A DNA stretch of 22,356 bases from DATDSR01 sp036517855 (GTDB taxonomy: Bacteria; Patescibacteriota; Minisyncoccia; Phycocordibacterales; DATDSR01), in the NCBI GenBank assembly GCA_036517855.1, contig DATDSR010000037.1, forward strand, positions 1 to 22,356, read 5' to 3'. Positions 6,633-13,669 of this stretch are shown here, in pieces. Position numbers and translations under genes: made by a program. Under the pieces are notes generated by a model. That model was not told where the DNA came from. It worked only from the letters and a program-made list of their open reading frames with translations, and did no database searches. Numbering within the stretch: position 1 is the stretch's first letter; each line of letters opens with the position of its first letter.

Positions 6633-7064
6633 TCAGGTTCGGCCGCGCGTCCTCTCGTTGGCCTCCACGAGCGCGTCCTCAATCGCCGAGCCGTAGACGT
6701 ACAGAACGGTTGGGATCCTACGGTGGAGGCTCTCATCGTAAACACCCGTGATCATGGCGTCGTACGTGATCCATTCGACCATGATCTTGTCACCGGTGTC
6801 GACCCAGTCGGTACTGGAGATGAAGACGGGGCTTCCAAACCGACCGCCCTCTTCCGGTCTGGTGGTCAGCACGTCCAGACTGCCGGCGTGGTGTCGGGCG
6901 AGGACGACCTGCCACCCGGGTTCGATGGTGCTCGAGATGATGGGGTTTTGCGCCTCGAGCCTTTGTGGGGCTTCGAGCGCGACTTTGTTGGGGCCGATCA
7001 CGACCATTGCACAGACGAGCGCGATGCCGAGGATGATGGTGGCGAAAATCTCCCTCTTTGTCAT
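6633..7064 (-). CDS. Small secreted or anchored protein, unrecognised (cassette B)
   Basis: The 143-residue product has an N-terminal hydrophobic segment (about residues 7-24, IFATIILGIALVCAMVVI), which is a signal peptide or anchor. It continues as a mixed domain of about 115 residues with regular hydrophobic strands (WQVVLARHH, KIMVEWITYDAMITGVY, TVLYVYGSAIEDALVEAN). No cysteine occurs outside the hydrophobic segment and no known motif was recognised. GGAGG (7076-7072) lies 7 nt before the ATG. The gene has its own -35/-10 promoter inside the end of gltX and a strong terminator. Its third codon positions are visibly more GC-rich than those of flanking genes. It looks like a self-contained insert between gltX and the M23 gene. 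Confidence 0.7.
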   Translation of the reverse strand: MTKREIFATIILGIALVCAMVVIGPNKVALEAPQRLEAQNPIISSTIEPGWQVVLARHHAGSLDVLTTRPEEGGRFGSPVFISSTDWVDTGDKIMVEWITYDAMITGVYDESLHRRIPTVLYVYGSAIEDALVEANERTRGRT

Positions 7065-7126
7065 TTTATTTCCTCCGTGGTTTGTGGCCTTAGCTTACGC
7101 CTTGGCCGGTGTACTTTTCGCTAGAA

Positions 7127-7154
7127 AGTATACACTACTATACTAGTTTGTCAA
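7127..7154 (-). promoter_or_regulatory. Promoter of the 6633-7064 cassette, inside the gltX 3' end
   Basis: On the minus strand TTGACA (7154-7149) is followed by a 16-nt spacer ending in GTG and TATACT (7132-7127). The -35 box is formed by gltX codons for Leu-Asp-Lys. The expected leader is about 56 nt and ends in GGAGG. Confidence 0.75.
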
Positions 7155-8442
7155 GTGCGGTTTGGATACGCTTCCTTGACTCGTCTAGTCCGAGGGATTG
7201 GATAAGGGTGAAGGGGTCGGGGGACTTTTCTTTGCCGGAGAGGGCTACACGCAGGGGCCAGAGCACTTTGCCTCTCCCCTGTTCGGTTGCATAGGCGAAG
7301 ATAGAATCTTTGCTAAAGTCACTTTGCAACACCCAGTTTAAGTGTTTAGTAATTTCTTCAGTGCTTGCACCCGACTTCCCTATCAATAATTCTTTTGCAT
7401 ACTCCGGCGTGCTCGTTAAGAAATCATACTCGCCCCCCGGCTCAATCAAAGTTTTCAAATCGCCGAATTTGTTTATGCGCTCAAGCAAAAGTGGCAAGAA
7501 TTTTTCAGATTCTTGATTTGGTAAAAACGGTTTGGCCTTTTCGAGTAGATCTTCAGGTGACAGCTTTTTCATGTGCTCACGATTGAGCCAGTCGAGCTTG
7601 GCTTGGTCGAAGATGGCCCCGCTCTTACCAATGCGCTCGAGTTCAAACTTCTCAATTAGTTCGGGCAGAGTGAAGAGCTCTTGATCAACCCCATTCTCTG
7701 ACTTGGGATGCCAGGCATTTAGCATTATGAAGTTGGCTAATGTCTCGGGTAAGTAACCTTGGGCACGATACTCGCTAATGCCTATTGCGCCGTTACGCTT
7801 GCCCATCTTGCTACGATTGGTCGCAAGTACAAACGGATAGTGGCAGTAGACCGGCCGTGGAGCTTCTAACGCCTCTTGTATTAAAATCTGGCGTGGGGTG
7901 TTAGCCAAGCCATCTTCGCCACGGATGACGTGTGTTACTCCCATATCTATGTCGTCAGCCACTACCGTGAGGTGATAAAGCGGCGAATTTAAATCTCTAG
8001 CAATAATAAAGTCATTGAGGTCAGTAGTATCAACACTAATCTCCCCTCGGGCCATATCGACGAATGTGACAACCTTGTTTGGATTCTTAAACCTAACTAC
8101 AGCTCTTTCAACTCGCGCAATACCGTCGGCTTCTATTTTTTCTTCTGTACTAAGATAAGCGTGGTCACTCTCGATGAGTTGCTTGATGTACTTTTTGTAA
8201 ATATCCGTACGCTCGCTTTGTCGGTAGAACTCATCCCACTCGACGCCTAGCCATTTCAAATCCTCTTTGATAGCATCCTCAAACTCGCGTTTTGAGCGCA
8301 CCGGGTCAGTGTCCTCGCTACGCATAATAACCTTGCCCCCTTTTTGCCGTGCGTAAATAAAGTTAAGCAGAGCATACATCCCCGTCCCGAGATGTGGTAA
8401 ACCCGTAGGCGAGGGGGCAAATCGTGTGACAACTTTTGACAT
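7138..8442 (-). CDS. gltX: Glutamyl-tRNA synthetase
   Basis: This class Ib synthetase of 434 residues opens with VTRFAPSPTGLPHLGTG, the HIGH region in the form PHLGT. It continues with RSEDTD and with DDIDMGVTHVIRGEDGLANTPRQ, typical of bacterial GluRS. The KMSKS signature is present as SKMGKRNGA. It is shorter than the usual 465-490 residues; the reduction is in the C-terminal anticodon-binding part, as is common in reduced genomes. Whether it also charges tRNA-Gln cannot be decided here. The ATG is the +1 base of a clear extended -10 box and no Shine-Dalgarno is present. The last codons contain the -35 box of the next cassette. Confidence 0.96.
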   Translation of the reverse strand: MSKVVTRFAPSPTGLPHLGTGMYALLNFIYARQKGGKVIMRSEDTDPVRSKREFEDAIKEDLKWLGVEWDEFYRQSERTDIYKKYIKQLIESDHAYLSTEEKIEADGIARVERAVVRFKNPNKVVTFVDMARGEISVDTTDLNDFIIARDLNSPLYHLTVVADDIDMGVTHVIRGEDGLANTPRQILIQEALEAPRPVYCHYPFVLATNRSKMGKRNGAIGISEYRAQGYLPETLANFIMLNAWHPKSENGVDQELFTLPELIEKFELERIGKSGAIFDQAKLDWLNREHMKKLSPEDLLEKAKPFLPNQESEKFLPLLLERINKFGDLKTLIEPGGEYDFLTSTPEYAKELLIGKSGASTEEITKHLNWVLQSDFSKDSIFAYATEQGRGKVLWPLRVALSGKEKSPDPFTLIQSLGLDESRKRIQTALDKLV

Positions 8443-8448
8443 TTTGTC

Positions 8449-8457
8449 AGTATAACA
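8449..8457 (-). promoter_or_regulatory. Extended -10 promoter of gltX, leaderless geometry
   Basis: On the minus strand TG-T-TATACT is followed by GACAAA (6 nt) and the gltX ATG at 8442. The upstream cassette terminator ends about 13 nt before it. Confidence 0.75.
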
Positions 8458-8470
8458 AACTTTTCAGGCG

Positions 8471-8534
8471 TATAAAAACGAACGAGCCCCGGGGCCCGAC
8501 CATCGCGCGATGCGGTGGTGGGCCCAGGGGTCGT
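8471..8534 (-). terminator. Rho-independent terminator of the 8548-8751 cassette
   Basis: A long composite stem (8482-8534) pairs a GGGGTCG arm with CGA(g)CCCC, then GGGCCC with GGGCCC. A palindromic loop CATCGCGCGATG (8501-8512) caps it. On the minus strand CGTTTTTATA follows. The cassette stop codon is 13 nt upstream of the stem. Confidence 0.8.
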
Positions 8535-8547
8535 GGTGGTGGAGTCT

Positions 8548-8751
8548 TTATTCGCTCTCCTCCTTCAGATATAGTTGAGCGTCCATCATGCCGACACTTT
8601 TGCCACTTTCGGTGACAACACCGAATCCACCATCTGATGGCTTAGCGAGGTGTCCTTCCTTGTCGATCCCCCATTTGGAGACTATCTTCTCCACTCGTCC
8701 ACCTTTCAACTTGACGTGGGTGGCCTCCCTGACATCTACGCCCTCTTTCAT
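8548..8751 (-). CDS. Small soluble protein, unrecognised (cassette C)
   Basis: The product has 67 residues, is charged and has no membrane segment, signal peptide or cysteine. It looks mostly beta-stranded, with glycine-containing turns (KLKGGRVEKIVSKWGID, DGGFGVVTESGKSVGMMDAQLYLKE). No family was recognised. GGAGG (8760-8756) is 4 nt before the ATG. The gene has its own consensus promoter and terminator. Its leader holds a perfect 6-bp hairpin, GGCTCA and TGAGCC around CGTT (8773-8788), which could control translation. It sits alone between murG and gltX on the same strand. Confidence 0.65.
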   Translation of the reverse strand: MKEGVDVREATHVKLKGGRVEKIVSKWGIDKEGHLAKPSDGGFGVVTESGKSVGMMDAQLYLKEESE

Positions 8752-8803
8752 GATTCCTCCATGTTGAGAGCAGGCTCAAACGTGAGCCAGTCTCCGGTTT
8801 GGA

Positions 8804-8831
8804 ATTATACACACTTCCCTACTATTGTCAA
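8804..8831 (-). promoter_or_regulatory. Consensus promoter of the 8548-8751 cassette
   Basis: On the minus strand TTGACA (8831-8826) is followed by a 16-nt spacer ending in GTG and a perfect TATAAT (8809-8804). The expected leader is about 46 nt. It lies about 48 nt beyond the murG stop. Confidence 0.85.
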
Positions 8832-8836
8832 TCTCA

Positions 8837-8865
8837 ATCCTACTTCGCCAAGGCTTCGCGGGATG
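8837..8865. repeat. Dispersed palindromic repeat, copy 2
   Basis: Read on the minus strand it is CATCCCGC-GAAG, a 6-nt centre, then CGAAGTAGGAT. This matches the outer parts of copy 1 at 4405-4443, apart from one missing base and one substitution. It lies between the murG 3' end and the promoter of the 8548-8751 gene. Confidence 0.55.
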
Positions 8866-8881
8866 ACCAACTGCGTGGTCA
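8864..8881 (-). terminator. Hairpin at the murG stop codon, possible weak terminator
   Basis: TGACCA (8864-8869) and TGGTCA (8876-8881) form a perfect 6-bp stem with a 6-nt loop. The arm includes the murG TGA stop. No T-run follows on the minus strand, so termination by it is doubtful. Confidence 0.3.
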
Positions 8882-10009
8882 CTTCTCGTGGGAGAGGGCT
8901 ATCTCGAGGATGGCTTCGGCCATTCTTTGGCCGGCTTGGGGTCTCGCGAAGGCTTTGGCGTGGTCGCTCATTTCAGACAGGATTACTTTGCTGCCCATTA
9001 TGCGATCAATTTCAGACAAGAGGATGTGCGGGGCAAGGTTCGACTCCTCGATTAAAATAGCGGCACCGGTACGGGCGTAGTTGTAGGCGTTGCGATGCTG
9101 GTCGTGACTTACTTCTTTTGGAATCGGGATGACGATGGCTGGCAAACCCCAGGCGGCAATTTCGAAAATGAGTGTGGAACCCGCGCGATTCACTACAAGA
9201 TTTGCTGTGCCCGCGGCCATTGATAGGGCGCTTGCGTTTAGGAAGCCAAACATTTTGTATCTATCCTTATTAGGATTGTCTTTAAGTAGTGTCGGGACAA
9301 GCTTCTCTGCTTCGGCCAGATTTTTTACCCCAACTTGGTGAATAATTTGGTATCGACTCACTAACTCTGGCAAAATGTCGAAGACCACATCATTGATGGC
9401 CTGCGCACCGGTTGAGCCACCCAAGATTAAAATCACGGGTACATCCTGAGAGAGTTTCAGGAACTCACGCGCCCCCTCGCGTATGGGGTGCAAAATTTCG
9501 CGCCTTATGGGAACACCCACCAATGCCGTTTTGTCTTTGGGGAAATATTGAGCCGCCTCTTCATAGGCAATGCCGATGCGCTTGGCAAATTTGCGTGCGA
9601 AGAGATTCACTCTGCCGGGCACGGCGTCAGACTCGTGAACCACCACGGGTATACGCAAAAGCCTCGCGGCAAAAATACAAGGGAAACTAGAGTACCCACC
9701 TTTGCCCACAATAACATCGGGGAAGAGGAAGAAGAGCTTCCACGTGGCTACGATTATCCCCCACCCAGTCGCGAACAAGTCGAAGAAATTTTTAATTGAG
9801 AAGTACCGGCGTAACTTACCAGCCGGTACCCCGATAAATTCGATGTTGTATTCGAAGAGAGCCTTTTCATCGTACGGATCATCGCCCATATAGTAGTACT
9901 TAGGCGACACGTATTTATTCTTCTCAATCAAAGTATTCATTTCCTCAACCATCGCAATGATGGGGTAGAAGTGTCCGCCTGTGCCCCCGCCTGTAAATAG
10001 TATCTTCAC
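8879..10009 (-). CDS. murG: UDP-N-acetylglucosamine--undecaprenyl-PP-MurNAc-pentapeptide GlcNAc transferase
   Basis: MurG adds GlcNAc to lipid I to make lipid II at the inner face of the membrane. The 376-residue protein begins MKILFTGGGTGGHFYPIIA, the donor-loop glycine motif. It has the acceptor-domain signature VVHESDAVPGRVNLFARKFAKRI. In the C-terminal domain it has ILGGSTGAQAIND and NRAGSTLIFEIAAWGLPAIVIPIP-KEVSHDQHRNA, which bind UDP-GlcNAc. All hallmark motifs are intact and the length is typical. It is the last gene of the scpA-scpB-carboxypeptidase-ftsW-murG operon, 11 nt after ftsW. A weak GTGAAG precedes the ATG. Pairing with ftsW fits lipid II synthesis followed by polymerisation. 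Confidence 0.97.
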   Translation of the reverse strand: MKILFTGGGTGGHFYPIIAMVEEMNTLIEKNKYVSPKYYYMGDDPYDEKALFEYNIEFIGVPAGKLRRYFSIKNFFDLFATGWGIIVATWKLFFLFPDVIVGKGGYSSFPCIFAARLLRIPVVVHESDAVPGRVNLFARKFAKRIGIAYEEAAQYFPKDKTALVGVPIRREILHPIREGAREFLKLSQDVPVILILGGSTGAQAINDVVFDILPELVSRYQIIHQVGVKNLAEAEKLVPTLLKDNPNKDRYKMFGFLNASALSMAAGTANLVVNRAGSTLIFEIAAWGLPAIVIPIPKEVSHDQHRNAYNYARTGAAILIEESNLAPHILLSEIDRIMGSKVILSEMSDHAKAFARPQAGQRMAEAILEIALSHEK

Positions 10010-10020
10010 GTTATTCTAGA

Positions 10021-11136
10021 TTATGCTGGTTTTATATTTGAGTGATAGCGGGAGGCAGAGAGTACAAGCGCGGCGGCCACGAGCATAAACATTAGAGCCG
10101 TGCCTCCGTGACTGATGAAGGGCAGTGGGATGCCGGTGAGCGGCACCAAGCCAATCATTGCCCCCATATTGAGAAAAGCTTGCGCCATAATCATTATAAC
10201 AAGTCCCGTGATGAGCAGTCTACTAAAGCGATCGGGCGCGCGAGTGGCTATGCGCAAGCCGCGCAGGCCCAGAGCGATGAAGAGACACAGCACAAAGAGG
10301 GTGCCGAGAAAACCGAACTCCTCTCCCAGCACAGCGAAGATGGAGTCGCCAATGGGTTCGGGCAGATATTGGAACTTTTGGATGCTTTGCCCGAAGCCCT
10401 TGCCTGTGGCTTGGCCCGAACCAATGGCAAGGAGCGATTGTCGTATCTGGTATGAGCCCCCGAGCGGATCGGCTGATGGGTTGATGAAGGTCTCAATCCT
10501 ATCCATTACGTAGGGCCTTGTAAGGGCGAGCACCCCGATGAGAGCTATCGCTCCGAGCACCATATATCCTAAGTGTAGCAGTTTGCCTCCTGCGGCAAGA
10601 AACATTGCAATGGCTGTTGCAAACATCACCATAAAGGTGCCGTTATCAGGTTGGGCCACAATGACTGCGCCGGTGATGGCTAGGATGCCTATGAAAGGCA
10701 GGAGGCCGTATCGGACACTTTGGACATCCTTACCAAGCGAAGCGAACCAAGTGGCTAGGAAGAGGACTAGTGCAATCTTAAGCATCTCTGATGGTTGAAA
10801 GGAGATGCCAGCCACTATCACCCACCGGGCTGCGCCACCCGCTTTCAAACCAAGCCCTGGTATAAAGACGAATAGAGTGGCAATTAGCGCCAAAATAAAG
10901 ATGTAGAAAGCGTAACGTCTGAGAAGGCGCAGGGGTATAAAGTAGGCAACGAGCGCCGCCACTAACCCACCTCCTAGACCGAGAGCGAATTGTGAGAAGA
11001 GTACGTTCCCCCACCCCGCACCGGCTCTTGCCAGTAGGCCAAACGAGGCTGACATAAATATGAATACTCCCGAGCAGATAAGCAAAGCTACGATGGAAAG
11101 GAAGACTGTGTCAGGCATTTTGCCACTATGGGTCAT
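10021..11136 (-). CDS. ftsW: SEDS peptidoglycan glycosyltransferase FtsW
   Basis: This polytopic membrane protein of 371 residues has about ten transmembrane segments. The SEDS signature SLLAIGSGQATGKGFGQSIQKFQYLPEPIGDSIFAVLGEEFGFLG is in the second half, and the C-terminal signature is VPLTGIPLPFISHGGTALM. SEDS proteins polymerise lipid II with a partner class B penicillin-binding protein. Assignment to FtsW rather than RodA rests on the murG neighbour. The ATG overlaps the stop of the preceding carboxypeptidase gene in an ATGA junction, so the two are translationally coupled. The length matches the family. No cognate penicillin-binding protein gene is in the window. Confidence 0.94.
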   Translation of the reverse strand: MTHSGKMPDTVFLSIVALLICSGVFIFMSASFGLLARAGAGWGNVLFSQFALGLGGGLVAALVAYFIPLRLLRRYAFYIFILALIATLFVFIPGLGLKAGGAARWVIVAGISFQPSEMLKIALVLFLATWFASLGKDVQSVRYGLLPFIGILAITGAVIVAQPDNGTFMVMFATAIAMFLAAGGKLLHLGYMVLGAIALIGVLALTRPYVMDRIETFINPSADPLGGSYQIRQSLLAIGSGQATGKGFGQSIQKFQYLPEPIGDSIFAVLGEEFGFLGTLFVLCLFIALGLRGLRIATRAPDRFSRLLITGLVIMIMAQAFLNMGAMIGLVPLTGIPLPFISHGGTALMFMLVAAALVLSASRYHSNIKPA

Positions 11137-11852
11137 TGTTCGTGCGACAGTGCGTCGATCGCGTAATCTACTAAAGTTTCGACATCACTGAAGCGTCCCT
11201 CCTGGGTGGAGCCGAGCACCACTATGGCCACAGGGTGGTCTATGCCTACATCCACAATTACCGCTAGATTACCCCCAGCAAGATCGGTGAACCCAGTTTT
11301 GGAGCCGATTATGCCGACCGTCTTGCCTATATTAATATTGGTGTTGGGCATTGCTTGCCCGTCGAGTACCGCTTTAGGCTTTGTGGTGCAACGCAGAAGC
11401 TCCGGGAAGTCGTTGTAGAAGGCTCTTAGCAACATCACCTGGTCACGTGCTGAGCCATAGGCGCCAGAGAGCTTCTCGGACACATCTAGTCCACTAGTGT
11501 TTAAATAGAATGTTTGAGCCAGACCCAAATGTTTAGCGTAGGCGTTCATGCCAAAAGTTGGGTCGCCAGGGATTTTGACCCCAATGGCCTCGGCCTGCTC
11601 GTTGGAGGAAGTTACGAGGGTGAAGCACGACTCCTGTTCGGTTGCAACCTCGTCTTTATTTGCCACGTAGACTGTCATAAGTTTGGTGAGTGAAGCAAGA
11701 GGCAACTGGGCTTCGGGATTCTTAGCGAAAAGGATTTTACCGTCTGTGAGATCTTGCACATAAGCAGACTTGGCCACGATTTCAGTATCACCGTGGGCAA
11801 GCAATGCCAGCGGCACACTCACCAAGAGGCTAATTAGAAGTAGGCGTGGCAT
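11133..11852 (-). CDS. Serine-type D-Ala-D-Ala carboxypeptidase (S11 family), unusually compact
   Basis: The 239-residue product has a signal peptide (about 1-20) and all three penicillin-binding motifs: SLTK (S54, K57), SSN (S82-N84) and KTG (185-187). Such enzymes trim the terminal D-Ala from peptidoglycan stem peptides outside the membrane. The span from the catalytic Ser to the SxN motif is only about 28 residues, against 66 in E. coli PBP5 (S44 to S110), and the usual C-terminal beta domain and anchor are missing. The core fold is therefore trimmed, or an internal piece has been deleted in frame. The gene overlaps scpB by 23 nt and ftsW by an ATGA junction, so it is firmly inside the operon. 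Activity is plausible but uncertain. Confidence 0.85.
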   Translation of the reverse strand: MPRLLLISLLVSVPLALLAHGDTEIVAKSAYVQDLTDGKILFAKNPEAQLPLASLTKLMTVYVANKDEVATEQESCFTLVTSSNEQAEAIGVKIPGDPTFGMNAYAKHLGLAQTFYLNTSGLDVSEKLSGAYGSARDQVMLLRAFYNDFPELLRCTTKPKAVLDGQAMPNTNINIGKTVGIIGSKTGFTDLAGGNLAVIVDVGIDHPVAIVVLGSTQEGRFSDVETLVDYAIDALSHEQ

Positions 11853-12378
11853 CTGCGTTTTGACTAATAGCTTCTAACTGCCTCTTCACGTCGGCGTAGT
11901 TTGGCAAATCTGCAATCTTAGTTAGGCCAAGATGCGAAAGTAGTTTGAGGGTGGGTTGGTAGAGGAAGCTACGGGCATCATTGGGATTATCTATTCTCTC
12001 GATAAGTCCACGCACAAGCAAATGCCTCACTATGAACTGTGAGTTTACTCCTCGTACATAATCAATCTGACTGCGAGTCACCGGCTCTTGGTAGAGGATA
12101 ATTGAAAGGGTTTCGAGGCTAGCTTTGCTTAATTCCTTGCCGAGCTCATCTTTTGTAATTTGCTCTATTAATTCGGCCACGTCTGGTGCGGTGCCAAGCT
12201 GCACCGTATCGCCCGCCCGCACAAGCACCACTCCCCTGCCAATCAAGCTTGCCTCGAGTGTTGTTAACGCCTCCTCAATCACTGCCCTTTCTTGCTTCAG
12301 AAACTTTTCGAGCCAGGCTATCTCAACCGGCTCGTTCTTAAAGTAAAGGAGCGCTTCGATTTTTTGTTCATTGTTCAT
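11830..12378 (-). CDS. scpB: Segregation and condensation protein B
   Basis: ScpB is the winged-helix (kite) dimer that joins ScpA and SMC in the bacterial condensin complex. The 182-residue sequence has the typical opening (QKIEALLYFKNEPVEIAWLEKFL). It also has the central signature KASLETLSIILYQEPVTRSQIDYVRGVNSQFIVRHLLVRGLIER and the C-terminal FLYQPTLKLLSHLGLTKIADLP. It follows scpA by 34 nt of AT-rich repeat spacer and overlaps the carboxypeptidase gene. No Shine-Dalgarno is present; the start region repeats GAACAAT. Length and motifs are normal. Confidence 0.95.
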   Translation of the reverse strand: MNNEQKIEALLYFKNEPVEIAWLEKFLKQERAVIEEALTTLEASLIGRGVVLVRAGDTVQLGTAPDVAELIEQITKDELGKELSKASLETLSIILYQEPVTRSQIDYVRGVNSQFIVRHLLVRGLIERIDNPNDARSFLYQPTLKLLSHLGLTKIADLPNYADVKRQLEAISQNADATPTSN

Positions 12379-12412
12379 TAGAGTTTGATTGAAAATTGAA
12401 AAGTGAAAATTG
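12359..12412. repeat. AT-rich micro-repeat spacer between scpA and scpB
   Basis: The minus strand carries CAATTTTC, CACTTTTC, AATTTTC and AATC in near-tandem order, followed by ATGAACAATGAACAA at the scpB start. It resembles the repeat spacer after ctpA in style, not in exact sequence. Confidence 0.5.
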
Positions 12413-13141
12413 TTAATTATACGCAGGTACTCCTGTGTTTAATGTTTCCATTTCGATATCAGTGAAGTGGGCGTGTTGTTGCACAGATATGGCCCCCCTT
12501 TTCACCAGCTCAAGCATGGCAAGGAATGAGACGACCACTTCCACCTTCTCGCTTTTGCCGAGGTTGCTGAAACTCTTAAAGCTCATTTTAAAGCTTTGGG
12601 TAATGCGCTCGTGCAAGCGGTCTATCATCTCCTCTAGGCTCACCACCTTGCGCACTGTGCCCTCTTGCAGTTTCTCCTCTTTGGGCACGCGAGCAAACAC
12701 ATCTTTGATGGCCAGCTCAATATTACTGAGCGTTAGGCCAGGGGTTGGGGCAAAGACAACAGTATAATCTTTAGTCTCTTGTGCCTCATAAACTGGGCTT
12801 CTCCCATAAGTCTCGGCAACGACGGGCATCTGCTCTTTGAGTAGTTTAAAGATAGCCAAGCGTTGCTCTAGTTCCCCAATGCTACTTTGTTCATCTTCGG
12901 TGAGCTCTAGTCCGGGCAAAAGAGCCTTTGACTTGATCAGCAAAAGCACTGAGGCCACGTAGACAAAATTAGCCGTGTCAGCCACTGGTAGCTCTGGCAA
13001 ACTCTCTATGTAAGCTATGAACTTATCCGCCACCTCAGAGAGTGACACGTCAGATATATGCATCTTCCGAGCCTCCACCAACTCAAGTAAAAGCTCGATA
13101 GGCCCCCTAAACCTCTCACTTTCAATGGCAAATCCACTCAT
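12413..13141 (-). CDS. scpA: Segregation and condensation protein A
   Basis: ScpA is the kleisin subunit that bridges SMC heads and binds ScpB. The 242-residue protein starts with the expected helical domain (FRGPIELLLELVEARKMHISDVSLSEVADKFIAYIE). It continues NFVYVASVLLLIKSKALLPGLELTEDE, the strongest ScpA signature, and ends with a C-terminal winged helix (about 185-240, VVVSFLAMLELVKRGAISVQQ). It is the first gene of the condensin and cell-wall operon. An extended -10 box 11 nt upstream gives a predicted leader of about 5 nt and no Shine-Dalgarno. The upstream neighbour is the terminator of a cassette. Confidence 0.95.
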   Translation of the reverse strand: MSGFAIESERFRGPIELLLELVEARKMHISDVSLSEVADKFIAYIESLPELPVADTANFVYVASVLLLIKSKALLPGLELTEDEQSSIGELEQRLAIFKLLKEQMPVVAETYGRSPVYEAQETKDYTVVFAPTPGLTLSNIELAIKDVFARVPKEEKLQEGTVRKVVSLEEMIDRLHERITQSFKMSFKSFSNLGKSEKVEVVVSFLAMLELVKRGAISVQQHAHFTDIEMETLNTGVPAYN

Positions 13142-13152
13142 AATTACTCAAC

Positions 13153-13161
13153 ATCATAACA
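13153..13161 (-). promoter_or_regulatory. Extended -10 promoter of the scpA operon, near-leaderless
   Basis: On the minus strand TG-T-TATGAT is followed by GTTGAGTAATT (11 nt) and the scpA ATG. The predicted leader is about 5 nt. Confidence 0.6.
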
Positions 13162-13173
13162 TAAATTGAGAAA

Positions 13174-13202
13174 GGGCCCCGGGCGAAACTGACCCGGGGT
13201 CC
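13174..13202 (-). terminator. GC-rich terminator hairpin of the 13285-13572 cassette
   Basis: A 10-bp stem has core CCCCGGG paired with CCCGGGG (13177-13183 with 13193-13199), then one G-U pair and two G-C pairs, with a 9-nt loop. On the minus strand CTTTCTCAATTT follows, a weak T tract. It lies directly before the scpA promoter. Confidence 0.65.
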
Positions 13203-13204
13203 TG

Positions 13205-13276
13205 TGCGATTACCAGTAGGTTCTTGTTCTTGCTAGCCGCAATGAAGCGGGAAGCAACTTACCCTACTGGTTCGCA
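13205..13276 (-). ncRNA. 72-nt nested stem-loop RNA element after a cassette ORF
   Basis: On the minus strand the outer arms TGCGA-ACCAGTAGG (13276-13263) pair with CCTACTGGT-AA-TCGCA (13220-13205), 14 bp with a 2-nt bulge. The enclosed region carries an inner hairpin, GCT-tc-CCGC around TTCATT with GCGG-ct-AGC (13255-13232). It starts 8 nt after the stop codon at 13285 and ends just before the terminator hairpin. It is therefore probably the 3' UTR of the cassette mRNA, or a small RNA processed from it. The fold does not match tRNA, and no known RNA family was recognised. The strand is inferred from the flanking gene. Confidence 0.55.
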
Positions 13277-13284
13277 TTGTAGAA

Positions 13285-13572
13285 CTACTCGCCTGCGGGC
13301 ACGTCTTTGGGACCATCGTTGTACCGGGCTTTTTCGATGATGATGGCCTGGTGATCACGTGCAAGCCTGCCCTTCATGTCGGTGACAAACTCGTCGCAAG
13401 CCACCATCACGTTCTGAAGGGTGTAGTGCCCGAGTTGGTAGAGCTCATCCTTCGAGAGCGAGCCGCCGAACTCGCGCTTGAGCTCCGAGAGAACGTCATT
13501 GAGTTTCGAGCGTACCCGCTGCTTCACGAGTGCGCTGGTGAGCTTGTCTGAAAGTTCCTGACTGAGTGCCAT
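13285..13572 (-). CDS. Small helical soluble protein, unrecognised (cassette D)
   Basis: The 95-residue product is strongly helical and charged (LSQELSDKLTSALVKQRVRSKLNDVLSELKREFGG and onward), with no membrane segment. One Cys occurs in NVMVACDEFV. No family was recognised; the pattern would suit a small dimeric or partner-binding protein, but that is a guess. AGGAG (13583-13579) lies 6 nt before the ATG. The leader of about 63 nt contains a CCGGA-ttc-TCCGG hairpin. Hand counting gives about three quarters G or C at third codon positions, against about half in the first 51 codons of neighbouring scpA, so its origin or selection may differ. It has its own promoter, a structured 3' element and a terminator. 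Confidence 0.7.
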   Translation of the reverse strand: MALSQELSDKLTSALVKQRVRSKLNDVLSELKREFGGSLSKDELYQLGHYTLQNVMVACDEFVTDMKGRLARDHQAIIIEKARYNDGPKDVPAGE

Positions 13573-13641
13573 TGCTGGCTCCTGGCTCGCAGCATTATGC
13601 CACCGGAGAATCCGGCAGGTGAACTGTGAGCTCCACCCCTT

Positions 13642-13669
13642 ATGCTACACGAATGCTAATTATTGTCAA
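13642..13669 (-). promoter_or_regulatory. Promoter of the 13285-13572 cassette, overlapping the aspS stop
   Basis: On the minus strand TTGACA (13669-13664) contains the aspS TGA stop codon (13668-13666). A 16-nt spacer ending in GTG leads to TAGCAT (13647-13642). The expected leader is about 63 nt. Confidence 0.7.

Noticed and set aside
13205..13276. The 72-nt structured element as a tRNA
   Set aside because: The length fits, but there is one inner hairpin instead of three arms, and no T-loop sequence or CCA end.
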